Shown here piece after piece: positions 17,360-26,803 of a stretch of 64,000 nucleotides of DNA. Under the pieces are notes generated by a model. That model was not told the DNA's origin, did no database searches, and worked only from the letters and a program-made list of their open reading frames with translations. The position numbers and the translations under genes were made by a program. Where the stretch lies: contig NZ_FOQV01000001.1 in the NCBI RefSeq assembly GCF_900113835.1, positions 186,001 to 250,000 of the forward strand, in the 5' to 3' direction. Each line of letters begins with the position of its first letter. Within the stretch, counting starts at the first letter, position 1. The DNA is from Allobosea sp. OK403 (GTDB lineage: Bacteria > Pseudomonadota > Alphaproteobacteria > Rhizobiales > Beijerinckiaceae).

Positions 17360-18253
17360 ATGACCAAGCACACTGCCTTCACCGGTTCGCTGCCCGCGCT
17401 GGTGACGCCGTTCAAAGCCGGCAAGATCGACGAGGAGGCGCTGCGCGCGCTGGTCGAATGGCAAATCGAGAGCGGCAGCTCGGGCCTCGTGCCCGTTGGC
17501 ACCACCGGCGAGAGCCCGACGCTGTCCCATGACGAGCATAAGCGCGTCGTCGAGATCGTGGTCGCGCAAGCGAAGCGCCGTGTTCCGGTGATCGCGGGCG
17601 CGGGATCCAACAACACGCATGAGGCGATCGACCTCGCCATCCATGCCGAGAAGGCCGGCGCCGATGCCGTGCTGGTGGTGACGCCCTATTACAACAAGCC
17701 GACCCAGGAGGGCATGTATCAGCACTTCAAGGCGGTGAACGATGCGGTCGGCATCCCGATCATCATCTACAACATCCCGCCGCGCTCGGTGGTCGACATG
17801 TCGGTCGAGACCATGACGCGGCTCTACGAGCTGAAGAACATCGCCGGGGTCAAGGACGCTACCGCCAATCTCGCCCGCGTCTCGCAGCAGCGCCACGCCA
17901 TGGGGGCCGACTTTATCCAGCTCTCGGGCGAGGACATGACGGCGCTGGCCTATATGGCGGCCGGCGGCCATGGCTGCATCTCGGTCGTCGCCAATGTCGC
18001 GCCCAAGCTTTGCGCCGATCTGATGGTGGCGGCGCTCAAGGGCGATTATGCCGGTGCGCTGAAGCTCCAGGACCGGCTCGTGCCGCTGCACGACGCCGTC
18101 TTCAAGGAACCGGGTCTGGCCGGCGCCAAGCACGGGCTGAAGCTGCTCGGCCGCATCGAGGAAGAGCTGCGCCTGCCGCTGCTGCCGGTGACGGCCCCGA
18201 CGGGCAAGGTCATTCGCGACGCCATGGTGTTCGCCGGGCTCCTGAATGCTTAA
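17360..18253 (+). CDS. dapA: 4-hydroxy-tetrahydrodipicolinate synthase
   Basis: It condenses pyruvate with aspartate semialdehyde, the first committed step of the diaminopimelate/lysine pathway in the cytoplasm. At 297 residues it has the family's usual length. Visible signatures are [14 protein letters not shown], the Tyr region [29 protein letters not shown], and the Schiff-base Lys in [10 protein letters not shown] use ATG 17360 (MTKHTAFTG), which gives the normal N-terminus; an in-frame start at 17312 adds 16 non-conserved residues. It is divergent from slt and precedes smpB in the same direction. Confidence 0.96.
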   Translation: MTKHTAFTGSLPALVTPFKAGKIDEEALRALVEWQIESGSSGLVPVGTTGESPTLSHDEHKRVVEIVVAQAKRRVPVIAGAGSNNTHEAIDLAIHAEKAGADAVLVVTPYYNKPTQEGMYQHFKAVNDAVGIPIIIYNIPPRSVVDMSVETMTRLYELKNIAGVKDATANLARVSQQRHAMGADFIQLSGEDMTALAYMAAGGHGCISVVANVAPKLCADLMVAALKGDYAGALKLQDRLVPLHDAVFKEPGLAGAKHGLKLLGRIEEELRLPLLPVTAPTGKVIRDAMVFAGLLNA

Positions 18254-18255
18254 GT

Positions 18256-18403
18256 AGGGCAGTCGGCAGTGGGCAATAGGCAGTCGTGGGCCTTCGCGAA
18301 CCCTACTGCCGACTGCCGGAGTTTCCCAGATAGGGGCAATCGGCAGTAGGCAGTCGAGGGGCGCGGCCCTACTGCCCACTGCCGACTGCCCACTGCCGGA
18401 GTT
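18256..18403. repeat. Cluster of CAGTCGGCAGT-type inverted repeats between dapA and smpB
   Basis: The gap is made of repeated units such as GCAGTCGGCAGTGGGC, CTACTGCCGACTGCC and CACTGCCGACTGCCCACTGC in both orientations. They can fold into two or three long stems. The last unit ends four bases before the smpB start, so it overlaps or hides the smpB ribosome binding site. Confidence 0.8.
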
Positions 18404-18406
18404 CCC

Positions 18407-18880
18407 ATGAACAAGCCCGATCCTGATCGCTACAAGCTCGCCGCCGACAACCGCAAGGCGCGCTATAATTACGAGATCATCGAGACGCTCGAGGCCGGCA
18501 TCGCCCTGCAGGGCACCGAGATCAAATCGCTGCGCGGCGGCAGGGCGACGATCGGTGAGAGCTATGCCGGGCCGATGGGCACGGAGCTCTTCCTGTTCAA
18601 CGCCCATATCCCGGAATATCTCGAAGCCAATCGCTTCAACCATAATGTCCGCCGGCCGCGGAAGCTCCTGCTGCACCGTCGCCAGATCAACAAGCTGATG
18701 GGCGCCATCCAGCGCGACGGCTACACGGTGATTCCGCTGAAGGTCTATTTCAACGAGAAGGGCCGGGCGAAGGTCGAGCTCGGCCTGGGGCGCGGCAAGA
18801 AGCTGCACGACAAGCGCGAGACCGAAAAGAACCGCGACTGGAACCGCGACAAGGCCCGGATCATGAAGACGGGCGGGTGA
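18407..18880 (+). CDS. smpB: SsrA-binding protein SmpB
   Basis: The 157-residue protein binds tmRNA and works with it in trans-translation to rescue stalled ribosomes. Family signatures are [45 protein letters not shown] and [12 protein letters not shown]. It ends in the basic helical tail ([20 protein letters not shown]) that enters the empty mRNA channel. It follows dapA in a typical alphaproteobacterial order. I did not find ssrA in the window. Confidence 0.97.
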   Translation: MNKPDPDRYKLAADNRKARYNYEIIETLEAGIALQGTEIKSLRGGRATIGESYAGPMGTELFLFNAHIPEYLEANRFNHNVRRPRKLLLHRRQINKLMGAIQRDGYTVIPLKVYFNEKGRAKVELGLGRGKKLHDKRETEKNRDWNRDKARIMKTGG

Positions 18881-18920
18881 AGGCGCAGCCGAATTCTTGC
18901 TCGATCAAAACTGCCATCCG

Positions 18921-19032
18921 CGCCGTCATTCCGGGCGCAGCGAAGCGGAGACCCGGAATCCATCGTAGAGCACTGTCGAGCCCTATGATGGATCCCGGAT
19001 CAGCGCCGCTTCGCGGCTTGTCCGGGATGACG
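18921..19032. repeat. Mirror-type intergenic repeat, copy 2 of 3
   Basis: It starts CGCCGTCATTCCGGGCGCAG and ends TTGTCCGGGATGACG, with GGAATCCATCG and TGATGGATCC inner arms. It lies between the convergent smpB and NYN genes and could act as a bidirectional terminator, though there is no T tract. Confidence 0.85.
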
Positions 19033-19097
19033 GTGAGTTTCCCAGCGAGACCGGCAGGCGAGGGGAAGCCCACCGTCTGCCATCAGGCGGAAACAGC

Positions 19098-19724
19098 TCA
19101 CCCCTCGACGGCCTCGTCGCCCTGGCGGATGCCGTAGCGCCGCTCCAGGCCCGGGTTTCCCGGTGTGCCAGGCGCGCTTGGCCCGCGCGCGGAGCGCTCC
19201 GACGGGTCGCGCCCAATCTTCTGCATCAATTGAGCGAGATCGAGGAAATCGTCGCATTGCCGGCGCAGTTCGTCGGAGACCATCGGTGGGTTGGTCGCGA
19301 TCGTGGAGACGACGGAGACCTTTACGCCCTTGCGCTGCACCGCCTCGACCAGGGGGCGGAAATCGCCATCGCCCGAGAAGAGGTAGATCTGGTCGAGATG
19401 CGGCGCGAGCTCGAGCATCTCGATCGCCAGCTCGATGTCCATATTGCCCTTCACCCGGCGGCGGCCAGTGGCGTCGGTGAATTCCTTGGCCGCCTTGGTG
19501 ATGACGCGGTAGCCATTGTAGTCGAGCCAGTCGACCAGCGGGCGGATCGAGGAATACTCTTCGCTCTCCACAAGCGTGGTGAAATAGAAGGCGCGGATCA
19601 GGTTGCCGCGCCCCTGGAACTCCTTGAGCAGGCGGCGATAATCCATGTCGAAGCCGAGCTGCTTGGAGGTCGCGTAGAGATTGGCGCCGTCGATGAAAAG
19701 CGCGATACGCGGGTCGGCTGCCAT
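19098..19724 (-). CDS. NYN domain-containing protein (LabA/DUF88, PIN-like)
   Basis: The 208-residue protein has the PIN-like NYN fold, whose members are predicted or proven metal-dependent RNases. The conserved acids are in IALFIDGANLY, VKGNMDIELAIEML and LFSGDGDFRPLVEAV. The C-terminus (residues 175-208) is low complexity. ATG 19724 has AGGAG eight bases upstream; the in-frame GTG at 19733 overlaps that site and is rejected. It sits close to smpB, where a role in RNA turnover would fit, but that is inference. Confidence 0.9.
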   Translation of the reverse strand: MAADPRIALFIDGANLYATSKQLGFDMDYRRLLKEFQGRGNLIRAFYFTTLVESEEYSSIRPLVDWLDYNGYRVITKAAKEFTDATGRRRVKGNMDIELAIEMLELAPHLDQIYLFSGDGDFRPLVEAVQRKGVKVSVVSTIATNPPMVSDELRRQCDDFLDLAQLMQKIGRDPSERSARGPSAPGTPGNPGLERRYGIRQGDEAVEG

Positions 19725-19865
19725 GGCAATCACTCCTGCCTGAAATGTCTTTGAATGCTCAGAATCGAAATAAATCGCGGTCTAACAATGTCGAATAAGG
19801 GCTAATTTGCCGGCAATTTATAATCTGTCATGTGGCGTCTCGCCGCAGTCCGGCGAGGCGCAATA

Positions 19866-20450
19866 TCAGGCGCTCAAGCCGCGGCTTCCCGGCTTCACCG
19901 CGGGAATGGCGGCAAGCTCCGGCGGCAGCGCATCGGGCGCGTAGTCGGGAACATCGAGCTTCATCAGGCTGACCAGTTGGACGCCGAGATCGGCGCGGCC
20001 GGCCGAGCGATCGACCAGACAGGCCGCGCCCAGGATCGTGCCGGGTTCATTGGCGATCGAGGCCAGGCATTCGCGCGAGGAGAGGCCGGTCGTGACGATG
20101 TCCTCGACCATGACGACGCGCGCGCCCTTCGGGATCGAGAAGCTGCGCCGCAGCTTGAACTGGCCGTCCTCGCGCTCGACGAAGATCGCCTTGGCCTTCA
20201 GATGACGCGCTGTCTCGTAACCCGGCACGATGCCACCCACCGCCGGCGAGACGACGTAGTCGACCGTCCCGAAAGCGGCTTCGATCTTGGCGGCGAGCGC
20301 CTTGCACAGCCGCTCCGTCCGCACCGGATCCTGGAAGATGAACATCTTCTGCAGGTAGACCGCGCTACGCCGGCCCGAGGACAGGATGAAATGCCCGTCG
20401 AGCAGCGCACCGGCATCACGGAATTCGGCCAGAACGTCGTCGTCGGTCAT
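19866..20450 (-). CDS. pyrE: Orotate phosphoribosyltransferase
   Basis: It joins orotate and PRPP to form OMP in pyrimidine synthesis. At 194 residues it has the usual size. The PRPP-binding motif [14 protein letters not shown] and the segments [23 protein letters not shown] and [15 protein letters not shown] are visible. I start it at ATG 20450 ([10 protein letters not shown]); the frame continues upstream into non-conserved sequence and the repeat at 20528. It is a single gene on the minus strand. Confidence 0.95.
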   Translation of the reverse strand: MTDDDVLAEFRDAGALLDGHFILSSGRRSAVYLQKMFIFQDPVRTERLCKALAAKIEAAFGTVDYVVSPAVGGIVPGYETARHLKAKAIFVEREDGQFKLRRSFSIPKGARVVMVEDIVTTGLSSRECLASIANEPGTILGAACLVDRSAGRADLGVQLVSLMKLDVPDYAPDALPPELAAIPAVKPGSRGLSA

Positions 20451-20527
20451 CGCTCGCGCCTCGCTGAAAAAACCCCGCGCGTCTTTGCGTCGGATCGGGC
20501 GCGGTTGCAAGGCGCGTCCGCGCATAA

Positions 20528-20642
20528 GATCACGGCGCATTCGGACGGTTCCGTCCGAATGCGAAAAAACGTGATCGATTCCTGGAGTTTAGAGCATTGC
20601 TCATGCGAAAAACCGGTGCCCACTTTTTCGCGCAATGCTCTA
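20528..20642. repeat. ACCGGT bipartite repeat, copy 4
   Basis: Reverse orientation: hairpin 2 (cgcattcggac-ggttcc-gtccgaatgcg) comes first, then the linker ATTCCTGGAGTTTAGAGCAT, then the core AAAACCGGTGCCCACTTTTT with agagcattgc/gcgcaatgctct arms. It ends four bases before the tautomerase gene's stop codon. Confidence 0.9.
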
Positions 20643-20645
20643 GCT

Positions 20646-21026
20646 TCACACATATTGCGCGATGCCGGCTCCGAAAGACCAGTTCTCGCGCGCCGTTTCG
20701 ACCAGGTTGATGAAGATGTCGTCGGGGCGCAGCCCCGGCTCGCGGCGCAGGTTTTCGGCTATCTTGGCGAACAGCGCTTTCTTCTGCGTGACGCCGCGCG
20801 AGTTGTTGACGGTGATCTGGATGATCACCAGCGCATCCGAGCGCGCAAAGCCGAAATAATTCGCATTATAGACGAATTCGTCGCCCTCATGCTGATTGAT
20901 CAGGGCGAAGAGGTCGTTCTCGGGGACCTCGAAGGTCTCGCGCAGGGCACGGTAGACGCCATCGACAATGGCGGAGGGCTCGGAGGCCGGGCGGCCGCGT
21001 CTCATGGAAATACGGATCAGGGGCAT
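20646..21026 (-). CDS. Tautomerase family protein
   Basis: The 126-residue protein starts MPLIRISMRRGRP, where Pro2 is the catalytic base of the 4-oxalocrotonate tautomerase superfamily once Met is removed. The length and the segments DLFALINQHEGDEF and NNSRGVTQKKALFAKI fit the Tautomerase_2 group. Substrate is unknown. It is divergent from a LysR-type regulator across a 113-base gap with a palindrome, so the regulator probably controls it. Confidence 0.88.
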   Translation of the reverse strand: MPLIRISMRRGRPASEPSAIVDGVYRALRETFEVPENDLFALINQHEGDEFVYNANYFGFARSDALVIIQITVNNSRGVTQKKALFAKIAENLRREPGLRPDDIFINLVETARENWSFGAGIAQYV

Positions 21027-21098
21027 GGCTCTGGTTCCTGTGCAGGCGACGCAGTTGCGCCGTGACAGGAAGCTAGGCTTGCCGTTAAATTCTGAAAA

Positions 21099-21127
21099 CC
21101 GTATTGATATGTATATCAAAGATACGG
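21099..21127. promoter_or_regulatory. Palindromic operator candidate between the tautomerase and lysR genes
   Basis: TTGATAT at 21104-21110 and ATATCAA at 21113-21119 form 7-bp perfect arms with a 2-base spacer. The flanks CCGTA (21099-21103) and TACGG (21123-21127) are also complementary, though offset. The A+T-rich dyad in a divergent gap fits a LysR-type binding site. Confidence 0.55.
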
Positions 21128-21139
21128 ATTCATGATGAT

Positions 21140-21985
21140 ATGAGTTCCACCCTCGATATCGACGCCGTCGCCGCCTTCCTCGGCGCCGCCGAATTCCGCA
21201 GCTTCACTCGTGCGGCGCAGGCGTTAGGCACGACGCAATCCCTCGTCAGCGTCCGGGTGAAGCGCCTGGAGGAGACGCTCGGTCGCCTTTTGCTGCAGCG
21301 GCATCCGCGCCTGGTGCGATTGACCGCCGAGGGTGAGCGCTTCCTGCCCGCCGCGCGCGATCTGATGGCGGCGCATGAGCGGGCGCGCGAGGCTTTTTCG
21401 GATGCGCGCGAGCGCATCGCAATCGGCATCAGTGAGCAGGCGGTCGGCCCCGATGTGCCGGTCCTGCTCGCCCGGCTTGCGGGCCATGATCCGCGCTGGC
21501 TGATCAGCCTGCGCATCGCGGCCTCGGCCGTAATGGAGGACGCTTTCGAGCGCGGCGAGCTCGATGTCGTGGTGCTGCGCCGCTTTGGCCCGGGCCGGAC
21601 GGGGGAGGTGCTGCGGCGCGATACCTTTGGCTGGTTCGCTGCGCCCACATTGCTGCGCCAGCCGGGCGAGCCCTTACCAGTCGTCTCGCTGATGGCGGAA
21701 TGCGGCTTGCGGCGGCACGGAACTGAGGTGCTCGACCGTGCCGGCATCGCCTGGCGCGAGGCTTTCATCGGCGGTGGGATGGCGGCGGTGTTCGCCGCCG
21801 TCATGGGCGGGCTCGGCGTATCGCCCCTGGCCGCGCGGATCGCGCCGCAAGGCGCGGTCGATGTCGGGCCGCAGTGGGGGCTGCCCGAACTCGGCAGTTC
21901 CGAGGTGATCCTGCGCAGCAACGTCGCGACGCCGAAGGGGCATGCCTTCGTCAGGGAGCTGGCGGCGGCCTTCCGCGGGCGGTGA
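21140..21985 (+). CDS. LysR family transcriptional regulator
   Basis: The 281-residue protein has an N-terminal winged helix-turn-helix (LDIDAVAAFLGAAEFRSFTR, AAQALGTTQSLVSVRVKRLE, LGRLLLQRHPRLVRLT). The substrate-binding-like C-terminal domain is of normal length. The inducer is unknown. ATG 21140 (MSSTLDIDAV) is preferred, because the upstream in-frame ATG at 21104 lies inside the operator-like palindrome. It is divergent from the tautomerase gene, the classical LysR arrangement for a regulator and its target. Confidence 0.92.
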   Translation: MSSTLDIDAVAAFLGAAEFRSFTRAAQALGTTQSLVSVRVKRLEETLGRLLLQRHPRLVRLTAEGERFLPAARDLMAAHERAREAFSDARERIAIGISEQAVGPDVPVLLARLAGHDPRWLISLRIAASAVMEDAFERGELDVVVLRRFGPGRTGEVLRRDTFGWFAAPTLLRQPGEPLPVVSLMAECGLRRHGTEVLDRAGIAWREAFIGGGMAAVFAAVMGGLGVSPLAARIAPQGAVDVGPQWGLPELGSSEVILRSNVATPKGHAFVRELAAAFRGR

Positions 21986-21991
21986 GGCCTG

Positions 21992-22091
21992 GAGCGTTTT
22001 CGAGCGAAGTGGACACCGGTTCGCGTGAAGAAAACGCGTTAAAACAAAGAGCTAGAGCCGTTTCCGATCCAATTGGATCTGAACGGCTCTA
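21992..22091. repeat. ACCGGT repeat, GCGTTTTC subtype, copy 1
   Basis: Hairpin 1 has GAGCGTTTTCGAGCGAAGTG, an ACCGGT core, then GAAGAAAACGCGTTAAAAC. Hairpin 2 is GAGCCGTTTCCGATCCAA / TTGGATCTGAACGGCTC. It separates the convergent lysR and era genes. Confidence 0.88.
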
Positions 22092-22097
22092 GGAGCC

Positions 22098-23042
22098 TCA
22101 GCCCTTGGGGAACTCCAGCCCCATCTCGCGATAGCGCTCCGGGTCGTCGCTCCAGTTCTCCCGTACCTTCACGAACAGGAAGAGATGCACCTTGGCCTCG
22201 GCGGCTTCGGAAATCTCGACGCGCGCCTTCTGGCCAATCGCCTTGATGGTCTGGCCACCTTCGCCGAGCACGATCTTGCGCTGGCCCTCGCGCTCGACAT
22301 AGATCGTCTGCTCGATGCGTACGGAGCCGTCGGGCCTCTGCTGCCAGCTCTCGGTCTCGACCGTGGAGCGATAGGGCAGCTCGTCATGCAGTCGCTCGAA
22401 GATCTTTTCGCGCGTGATCTCGGCGGCGAGGAAGCGCAAAGGCGCATCCGAGATCTGGTCTTCCGGGTAGAGCCAGGGGCCGAGCGGCAGCCGTGTTTCC
22501 AGCCAGGTCAGGACATCCTTGACGCCGTAGCCGGTCAGCGCCGCGATCATGAAGGTGGCCTCGAACCGGCCCAGCTCGTTCACCTGGGTGGTGATCTGGA
22601 GCAGCTTTTCCTTCGCCACCAGGTCGATCTTGTTGAGGATCAGGAACTTCGGCTGTTTCAGCTCGGCGAGCTTCTCCAGCAGGCGGGTGTTCTCCTCATT
22701 GTCGAAGCGCTCGACATCGATCAGCACGCCGATCAGGTCGGCATCGGTCGCGCCGCCCCAGGCGCTCGTCACCATGGCGCGGTCGAGCCGGCGCTTGGGC
22801 GCGAAGATACCGGGCGTGTCGACGAAGATCACCTGCGCCACGCCCGACAGCGCGATGCCGCGCACCTGCGTGCGCGTCGTCTGCACCTTGCGCGAGACGA
22901 TCGAGACCTTTGCGCCGACGAGCTGGTTGAGCAGCGTCGACTTGCCGGCATTAGGCGCGCCGATCAGCGCCACAAACCCGCAGCGTGTGGGCCGGGTCTC
23001 TTGGAGAGATTTCTCCTGGGGGGATGGTCCCGCCTCAGCCAT
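22098..23042 (-). CDS. era: GTPase Era
   Basis: The 314-residue protein is a ribosome-associated GTPase that helps mature the 30S subunit and its 16S rRNA 3' end. G motifs are visible: G1 GAPNAGKST, G3 DTPG, G4 NKID. A C-terminal KH domain holds GQTIKAIGQKARVEISEAAE. The start overlaps the rnc stop by eight bases, so translation is coupled in lepB-rnc-era. Pairing era with RNase III fits their shared rRNA processing role. Confidence 0.97.
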   Translation of the reverse strand: MAEAGPSPQEKSLQETRPTRCGFVALIGAPNAGKSTLLNQLVGAKVSIVSRKVQTTRTQVRGIALSGVAQVIFVDTPGIFAPKRRLDRAMVTSAWGGATDADLIGVLIDVERFDNEENTRLLEKLAELKQPKFLILNKIDLVAKEKLLQITTQVNELGRFEATFMIAALTGYGVKDVLTWLETRLPLGPWLYPEDQISDAPLRFLAAEITREKIFERLHDELPYRSTVETESWQQRPDGSVRIEQTIYVEREGQRKIVLGEGGQTIKAIGQKARVEISEAAEAKVHLFLFVKVRENWSDDPERYREMGLEFPKG

Positions 23043-23766
23043 TGTCGCTCTCCATGGTTTCGCTCCAGAGGCCGTCGCGCCTCAGGAAGGCCTCCGCCGC
23101 CGCCTGCTCGGCCAGCCGCTTGGACGGGCCCTGTGCTTCGGCGTCGTCCAGGCCGGTGATGCGTACGGCGACGCGGAAGACCGGGGCGTGGTCCGGTCCC
23201 GTACGGCCGCGTTCGCTATAGGTCGGCGTCGGGTAGCCCTGGCCCTGCGCCCATTCCTGCAGCGCCGTCTTGGCGTCGCGCAAGGGGCGGACCGGCTTCA
23301 GCAGGCGCTCGCCGAAGGCGCGCTCGACGAGACCGCGCGCCGCCTCGTAGCCGCCATCGATGAACACCGCCCCGATGATCGCCTCGCAGGCATCGGCGAG
23401 GATCGCCTTGTTCTTGCGCGCCCCGCCGAGGATCTCGCCCTCGCCGAGCCGCATGAATTGGCCCAGATCCCAGGCCAGCGCCACCTCGGCGCAGGTCTCC
23501 TTGCGCACGAGATCGGCCAGCCGGCGCGACATGTCGCCTTCCTCGGCGAGAGGGTAACGCCGAAACAGCATGTCGGCGACGCTCAGGCCCAGGACGCGGT
23601 CGCCGAGGAACTCCAGGCGCTGATAGCTGCCCAGGCGCGGCCCGTCGGCGCTCATATGGGTCAGCGCCGTGGCCAGCAGGGCGCGATCGGCGAAGACATG
23701 GCCGAGCGCTGTCTCCAGCTTCGCCAGGTCCGGCGCCTTGCGCCCGCCTTCTCCCGGCTTGCTCAC
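23035..23766 (-). CDS. rnc: Ribonuclease III
   Basis: It cleaves double-stranded RNA, including the rRNA precursor. The signature RLEFLGDRVLGL with catalytic acids, the second acidic site in ADACEAIIGAVFIDGG, and a C-terminal dsRNA-binding domain (residues about 165-235) are present. I select GTG 23766 (MSKPGEGGRK), which overlaps the lepB stop as GTGA and gives a 243-residue protein. An in-frame start 45 bases upstream would read into lepB and is not needed. Confidence 0.95.
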   Translation of the reverse strand: MSKPGEGGRKAPDLAKLETALGHVFADRALLATALTHMSADGPRLGSYQRLEFLGDRVLGLSVADMLFRRYPLAEEGDMSRRLADLVRKETCAEVALAWDLGQFMRLGEGEILGGARKNKAILADACEAIIGAVFIDGGYEAARGLVERAFGERLLKPVRPLRDAKTALQEWAQGQGYPTPTYSERGRTGPDHAPVFRVAVRITGLDDAEAQGPSKRLAEQAAAEAFLRRDGLWSETMESDNG

Positions 23767-24545
23767 TTGATCGCGCTGAACAGGCGGTTCCAGCGAACCG
23801 TCCAGGGCCATTCCCAGACGCGCCAGGCCGAGGCGCCGTCCTCGATCGAGAAGAAGATGATCTCGGCGCGGCCGACGAAGTTCTCGAAAGGCACGAAGCC
23901 GACGCTGCGGTCGCGCGAGTCGAGCGAATTGTCGCGGTTGTCACCCATCATGAAGAAATGCCCCGGCGGCACCAGGAAGACGGGGGTGTTGTCGAAGGTG
24001 CCGGTGTCGCCCTCGCGCTCGATGATCTCGTGGCTGACACCGTTGGGCAAGGTCTCGCGATACTGAATGACCGGCGTGCTGCGGCCCCAGTTATCGGTGG
24101 TGACGTAGTCGGCGATGCGCTCGCGCTTCACCGGCACATTATTGATGTGCAGGATGCCGTCGATCATCTGGATGCGGTCGCCCGGCAGGCCGATCACGCG
24201 CTTGATGTAGTCGGTGGAATTGTCGCTCGGCAGCTTGAACACGGCGATGTCGCCGCGCTTGGGCTCGGCTGCCCAGACGCGTCCGTCGAACAGCGGCGGG
24301 CTGAACGGAACCGAATGCTTGGAGTAGCCATAGGTATATTTCGAGACGAACAGGTAGTCGCCGATCAGCAAGGTCGGGATCAACGAGCCCGACGGAATGT
24401 TGAAGGGCTGGAACAGCAGCGTGCGGATGACGAGCGCGATCAGCAGCGCCTGGACGACGACCTTGATCGTCTCGAGAACGCCGCCTTCCTCCTTGGCGCC
24501 CTTGTCTCGGGCCGCTTTGCTCTTGATGTCGGCGTCGTTGGCCAC
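23763..24545 (-). CDS. lepB: Signal peptidase I
   Basis: It removes signal peptides at the outer face of the inner membrane. The 260-residue protein has a membrane segment (VVVQALLIALVIRTLLFQ). The catalytic Ser lies in IPSGSLIPTLLIGD (Leu replaces the common Met after SGS), the catalytic Lys in DYIKRVIGLPGD, and the terminal box is GDNRDNSLDSR. GTG 24545 has AGGAG upstream and starts the hydrophilic VANDADIKSK segment; the longer frame to 24644 has no support. First gene of lepB-rnc-era. Confidence 0.95.
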   Translation of the reverse strand: MANDADIKSKAARDKGAKEEGGVLETIKVVVQALLIALVIRTLLFQPFNIPSGSLIPTLLIGDYLFVSKYTYGYSKHSVPFSPPLFDGRVWAAEPKRGDIAVFKLPSDNSTDYIKRVIGLPGDRIQMIDGILHINNVPVKRERIADYVTTDNWGRSTPVIQYRETLPNGVSHEIIEREGDTGTFDNTPVFLVPPGHFFMMGDNRDNSLDSRDRSVGFVPFENFVGRAEIIFFSIEDGASAWRVWEWPWTVRWNRLFSAIK

Positions 24546-24660
24546 GCGGGCGCTCCTGGTTCGGCTTGCAATGCGCGGTCTAGCGGAATGTTGCGCTACG
24601 GACAACGGCGGCCACCGAGGCCCTGCAAGTCTGCCAGCGCGCATTGAGAGCCAATAACGG

Positions 24661-25815
24661 CTATTCGGCGGCGTGCCTCGCGATTACTGCATTGGCGGGA
24701 GCAGGAGGCTCGATCGATCTGGCCTCGGCGCGCAGCCGTGGCAGCGAGCGGGGATGCTCGCGCTGCAAGAAGGCGATCAGCTTCTCGCGCACCTCGCAGC
24801 GCAGATCGAAGGCGCGTGGCGAGGTGCCGGCGCTGACCAGGATGCGGACCTCCATCGTCGATTGCCGGAAGTCCGTCACCTGCACATTGACCACGCGCCG
24901 GTCCCACAGCTTCGAGCCGTTGGCGATCTCCTCGACCTTGGCGCGCAGCACGTCGATCGGCGTCTCGTAGTCGAGATAGAGCATCACCGTGCCGATCAGC
25001 GCGGCATTGTCGCGCGTCCAGTTCTGGAACGGCTTCTCGATGAAATAGCTCAGCGGCAGGATCATCCGGCGCCAGTCCCAGAGCCGCATGACGACATAGG
25101 TCGAGGTGATCTCCTCGACATTGCCCCATTCGCCCTCGACCAGCAGCGCATCGTCGATGCGGATCGGTTGCGTCACGGCGAGCTGGATGCCGGCGAAGAT
25201 GTTCTTCAAGACGGGTTGGAGCGCCAGGCCGACGACGATGCCGGCAGCGCCCGCCGAAGCGAGCAGGCTGACCCCGTATTGCCTGACGCCGTCGAAGGTC
25301 ATCAGCGCGGCCGAGAGCGCGACGATCACGATTGTGATGTCGCCGACACGCTGGAGGATGCGGGTCTGCGTCACATGCTTGCGCGCCAGGAGATTGTCGT
25401 CGGCATCGAGCTTGAAGCGGCGTAGATAGACCGTCGTCCAGACATGCAGCGCGGTCTTGGCGATCCAGCCCACCAGCGCCACGAAGCAGACCAGCAGGAC
25501 CTGGCGGATCAGGACTGCCTGCCCCTCGCTCAGCGGGGAGACGCTCGCGGCAAAGCCGAGCGCGACCGTGATCACGGCGAAACGTGTCGGCCCGTGCGTG
25601 CGCGAGACGAGGGAGCGCCAGAACAGGTCCATCCCGCTGACGAGCCGCGTCAGGACGGCGAAGGCAGTCCTATGCGCCAGCAGGGCAAGCGCCACCGCAA
25701 GGGTGAAGGCCCCAAGGCTGATCAGCCAGGGCGGCAGAAGCGAAAGCGGCATGCTGAGCCAAGTCGCGGCCTGGCTCCACGTCGCGGCTTGGTTCATTGT
25801 CGCGGCTAGGTCCAT
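24661..25815 (-). CDS. Mechanosensitive ion channel family protein (MscS-like)
   Basis: The 384-residue protein has about four hydrophobic segments. The MscS pore helix appears as GVSLLASAGAAGIVVGLALQ, followed by the beta domain (IRIDDALLVEGEWGNVEEI). Such channels open under membrane tension to release solutes after osmotic downshock. The N-terminus has a small repeat (QAATWSQAATW), so the exact start is uncertain; ATG 25815 has AGGGG upstream. It is divergent from aqpZ, and both serve osmotic balance. Confidence 0.92.
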   Translation of the reverse strand: MDLAATMNQAATWSQAATWLSMPLSLLPPWLISLGAFTLAVALALLAHRTAFAVLTRLVSGMDLFWRSLVSRTHGPTRFAVITVALGFAASVSPLSEGQAVLIRQVLLVCFVALVGWIAKTALHVWTTVYLRRFKLDADDNLLARKHVTQTRILQRVGDITIVIVALSAALMTFDGVRQYGVSLLASAGAAGIVVGLALQPVLKNIFAGIQLAVTQPIRIDDALLVEGEWGNVEEITSTYVVMRLWDWRRMILPLSYFIEKPFQNWTRDNAALIGTVMLYLDYETPIDVLRAKVEEIANGSKLWDRRVVNVQVTDFRQSTMEVRILVSAGTSPRAFDLRCEVREKLIAFLQREHPRSLPRLRAEARSIEPPAPANAVIARHAAE

Positions 25816-25983
25816 TCACACCCCTGTGAAGCGACAAATTACGGGTCGGCTCCTGCTGCAACGCAGCACGGCTCGGGAAGTTCAAACTCCGCTTTTGACG
25901 CAGGGCTGGGGCGTAACTGCGTCGATTGACCGCACCAACCCTAGGATGCAGCATGCTGGGCATTGATTCTTGGGGGAAATGCT

Positions 25984-26676
25984 ATGAACACGAAGAAGTA
26001 TGTCGCTGAGGCGATAGGCACTTTCTGGCTGACATTTGCGGGCTGCGGCAGCGCCGTCATCGCCGCCGGATTTCCGCAGGTCGGAATCGGGCTGCTCGGT
26101 GTCTCGCTGGCCTTCGGCCTCACTGTCGTCACCATGGCCTATGCGGTCGGCCATATCTCCGGCGGCCATTTCAACCCCGCCGTCACGGTCGGGCTCGCGG
26201 CCGGTGGGCGTTTCCCGGCAAGCCAGATCCCGCCCTATGTCGTGGCCCAGGTGATCGGCGCGATCGCGGCGGCTGCACTTCTCTACGTGATCGCCAGCGG
26301 CGCGCCGGGCTTCGATGTCTCGAAGGGCTTCGCCTCCAACGGCTATGCCGACCACTCGCCCGGCAAGTACAGCCTGGTCGCGGCTCTGGTGGCGGAATTC
26401 GTCCTGACGGCGGTCTTTCTTTTCGTGATCTTTGGCGCGACCAGCAAGCAGGCTCCCGCCGGCTTCGCACCGCTCGCGATCGGCCTGGCCCTGACGCTGA
26501 TCCATCTGGTCAGCATCCCGGTGACCAACACTTCGGTGAACCCGGCGCGCAGCACGGGCCCGGCCTTGTTCGTCGGCGGATGGGCTTTGTCCCAGCTCTG
26601 GCTGTTCTGGGTCGCGCCGATCCTCGGCGGCGCCTTCGGCGGTATCCTCTATCGCTGGTTGAACGACGAGAAGTGA
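25984..26676 (+). CDS. aqpZ: Aquaporin Z
   Basis: The 230-residue water channel has six membrane helices and both pore motifs, [10 protein letters not shown] and [12 protein letters not shown]. The selectivity-filter Arg follows the second NPA, as in AqpZ rather than glycerol channels. A run GGGGGAAA lies just upstream of ATG 25984; the in-frame upstream ATG at 25963 lacks such a site. It is divergent from the MscS-like gene. Confidence 0.96.
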   Translation: MNTKKYVAEAIGTFWLTFAGCGSAVIAAGFPQVGIGLLGVSLAFGLTVVTMAYAVGHISGGHFNPAVTVGLAAGGRFPASQIPPYVVAQVIGAIAAAALLYVIASGAPGFDVSKGFASNGYADHSPGKYSLVAALVAEFVLTAVFLFVIFGATSKQAPAGFAPLAIGLALTLIHLVSIPVTNTSVNPARSTGPALFVGGWALSQLWLFWVAPILGGAFGGILYRWLNDEK

Positions 26677-26698
26677 CGAGCGGCTGGCCCTGACGCCT

Positions 26699-26803
26699 CT
26701 ACAGCATCAGACCGAGTATCGCATTCGGACTGATGCTGTAGGGCTTTGGTTCTGCATCAGCTTGCTCCGAAAACCGGTACCCACTTTTTCGCGCAATGCT
26801 CTG
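26699..26803. repeat. ACCGGT bipartite repeat, variant downstream of aqpZ
   Basis: Hairpin 2 is a 12-bp stem (CTACAGCATCAG / CTGATGCTGTAG, 26699-26741), then a linker, then the core GAAAACCGGTACCCACTTTT and CGCGCAATGCTCT. The outer arms of the core part are degenerate here. The long stem may also end aqpZ transcription. Confidence 0.85.
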
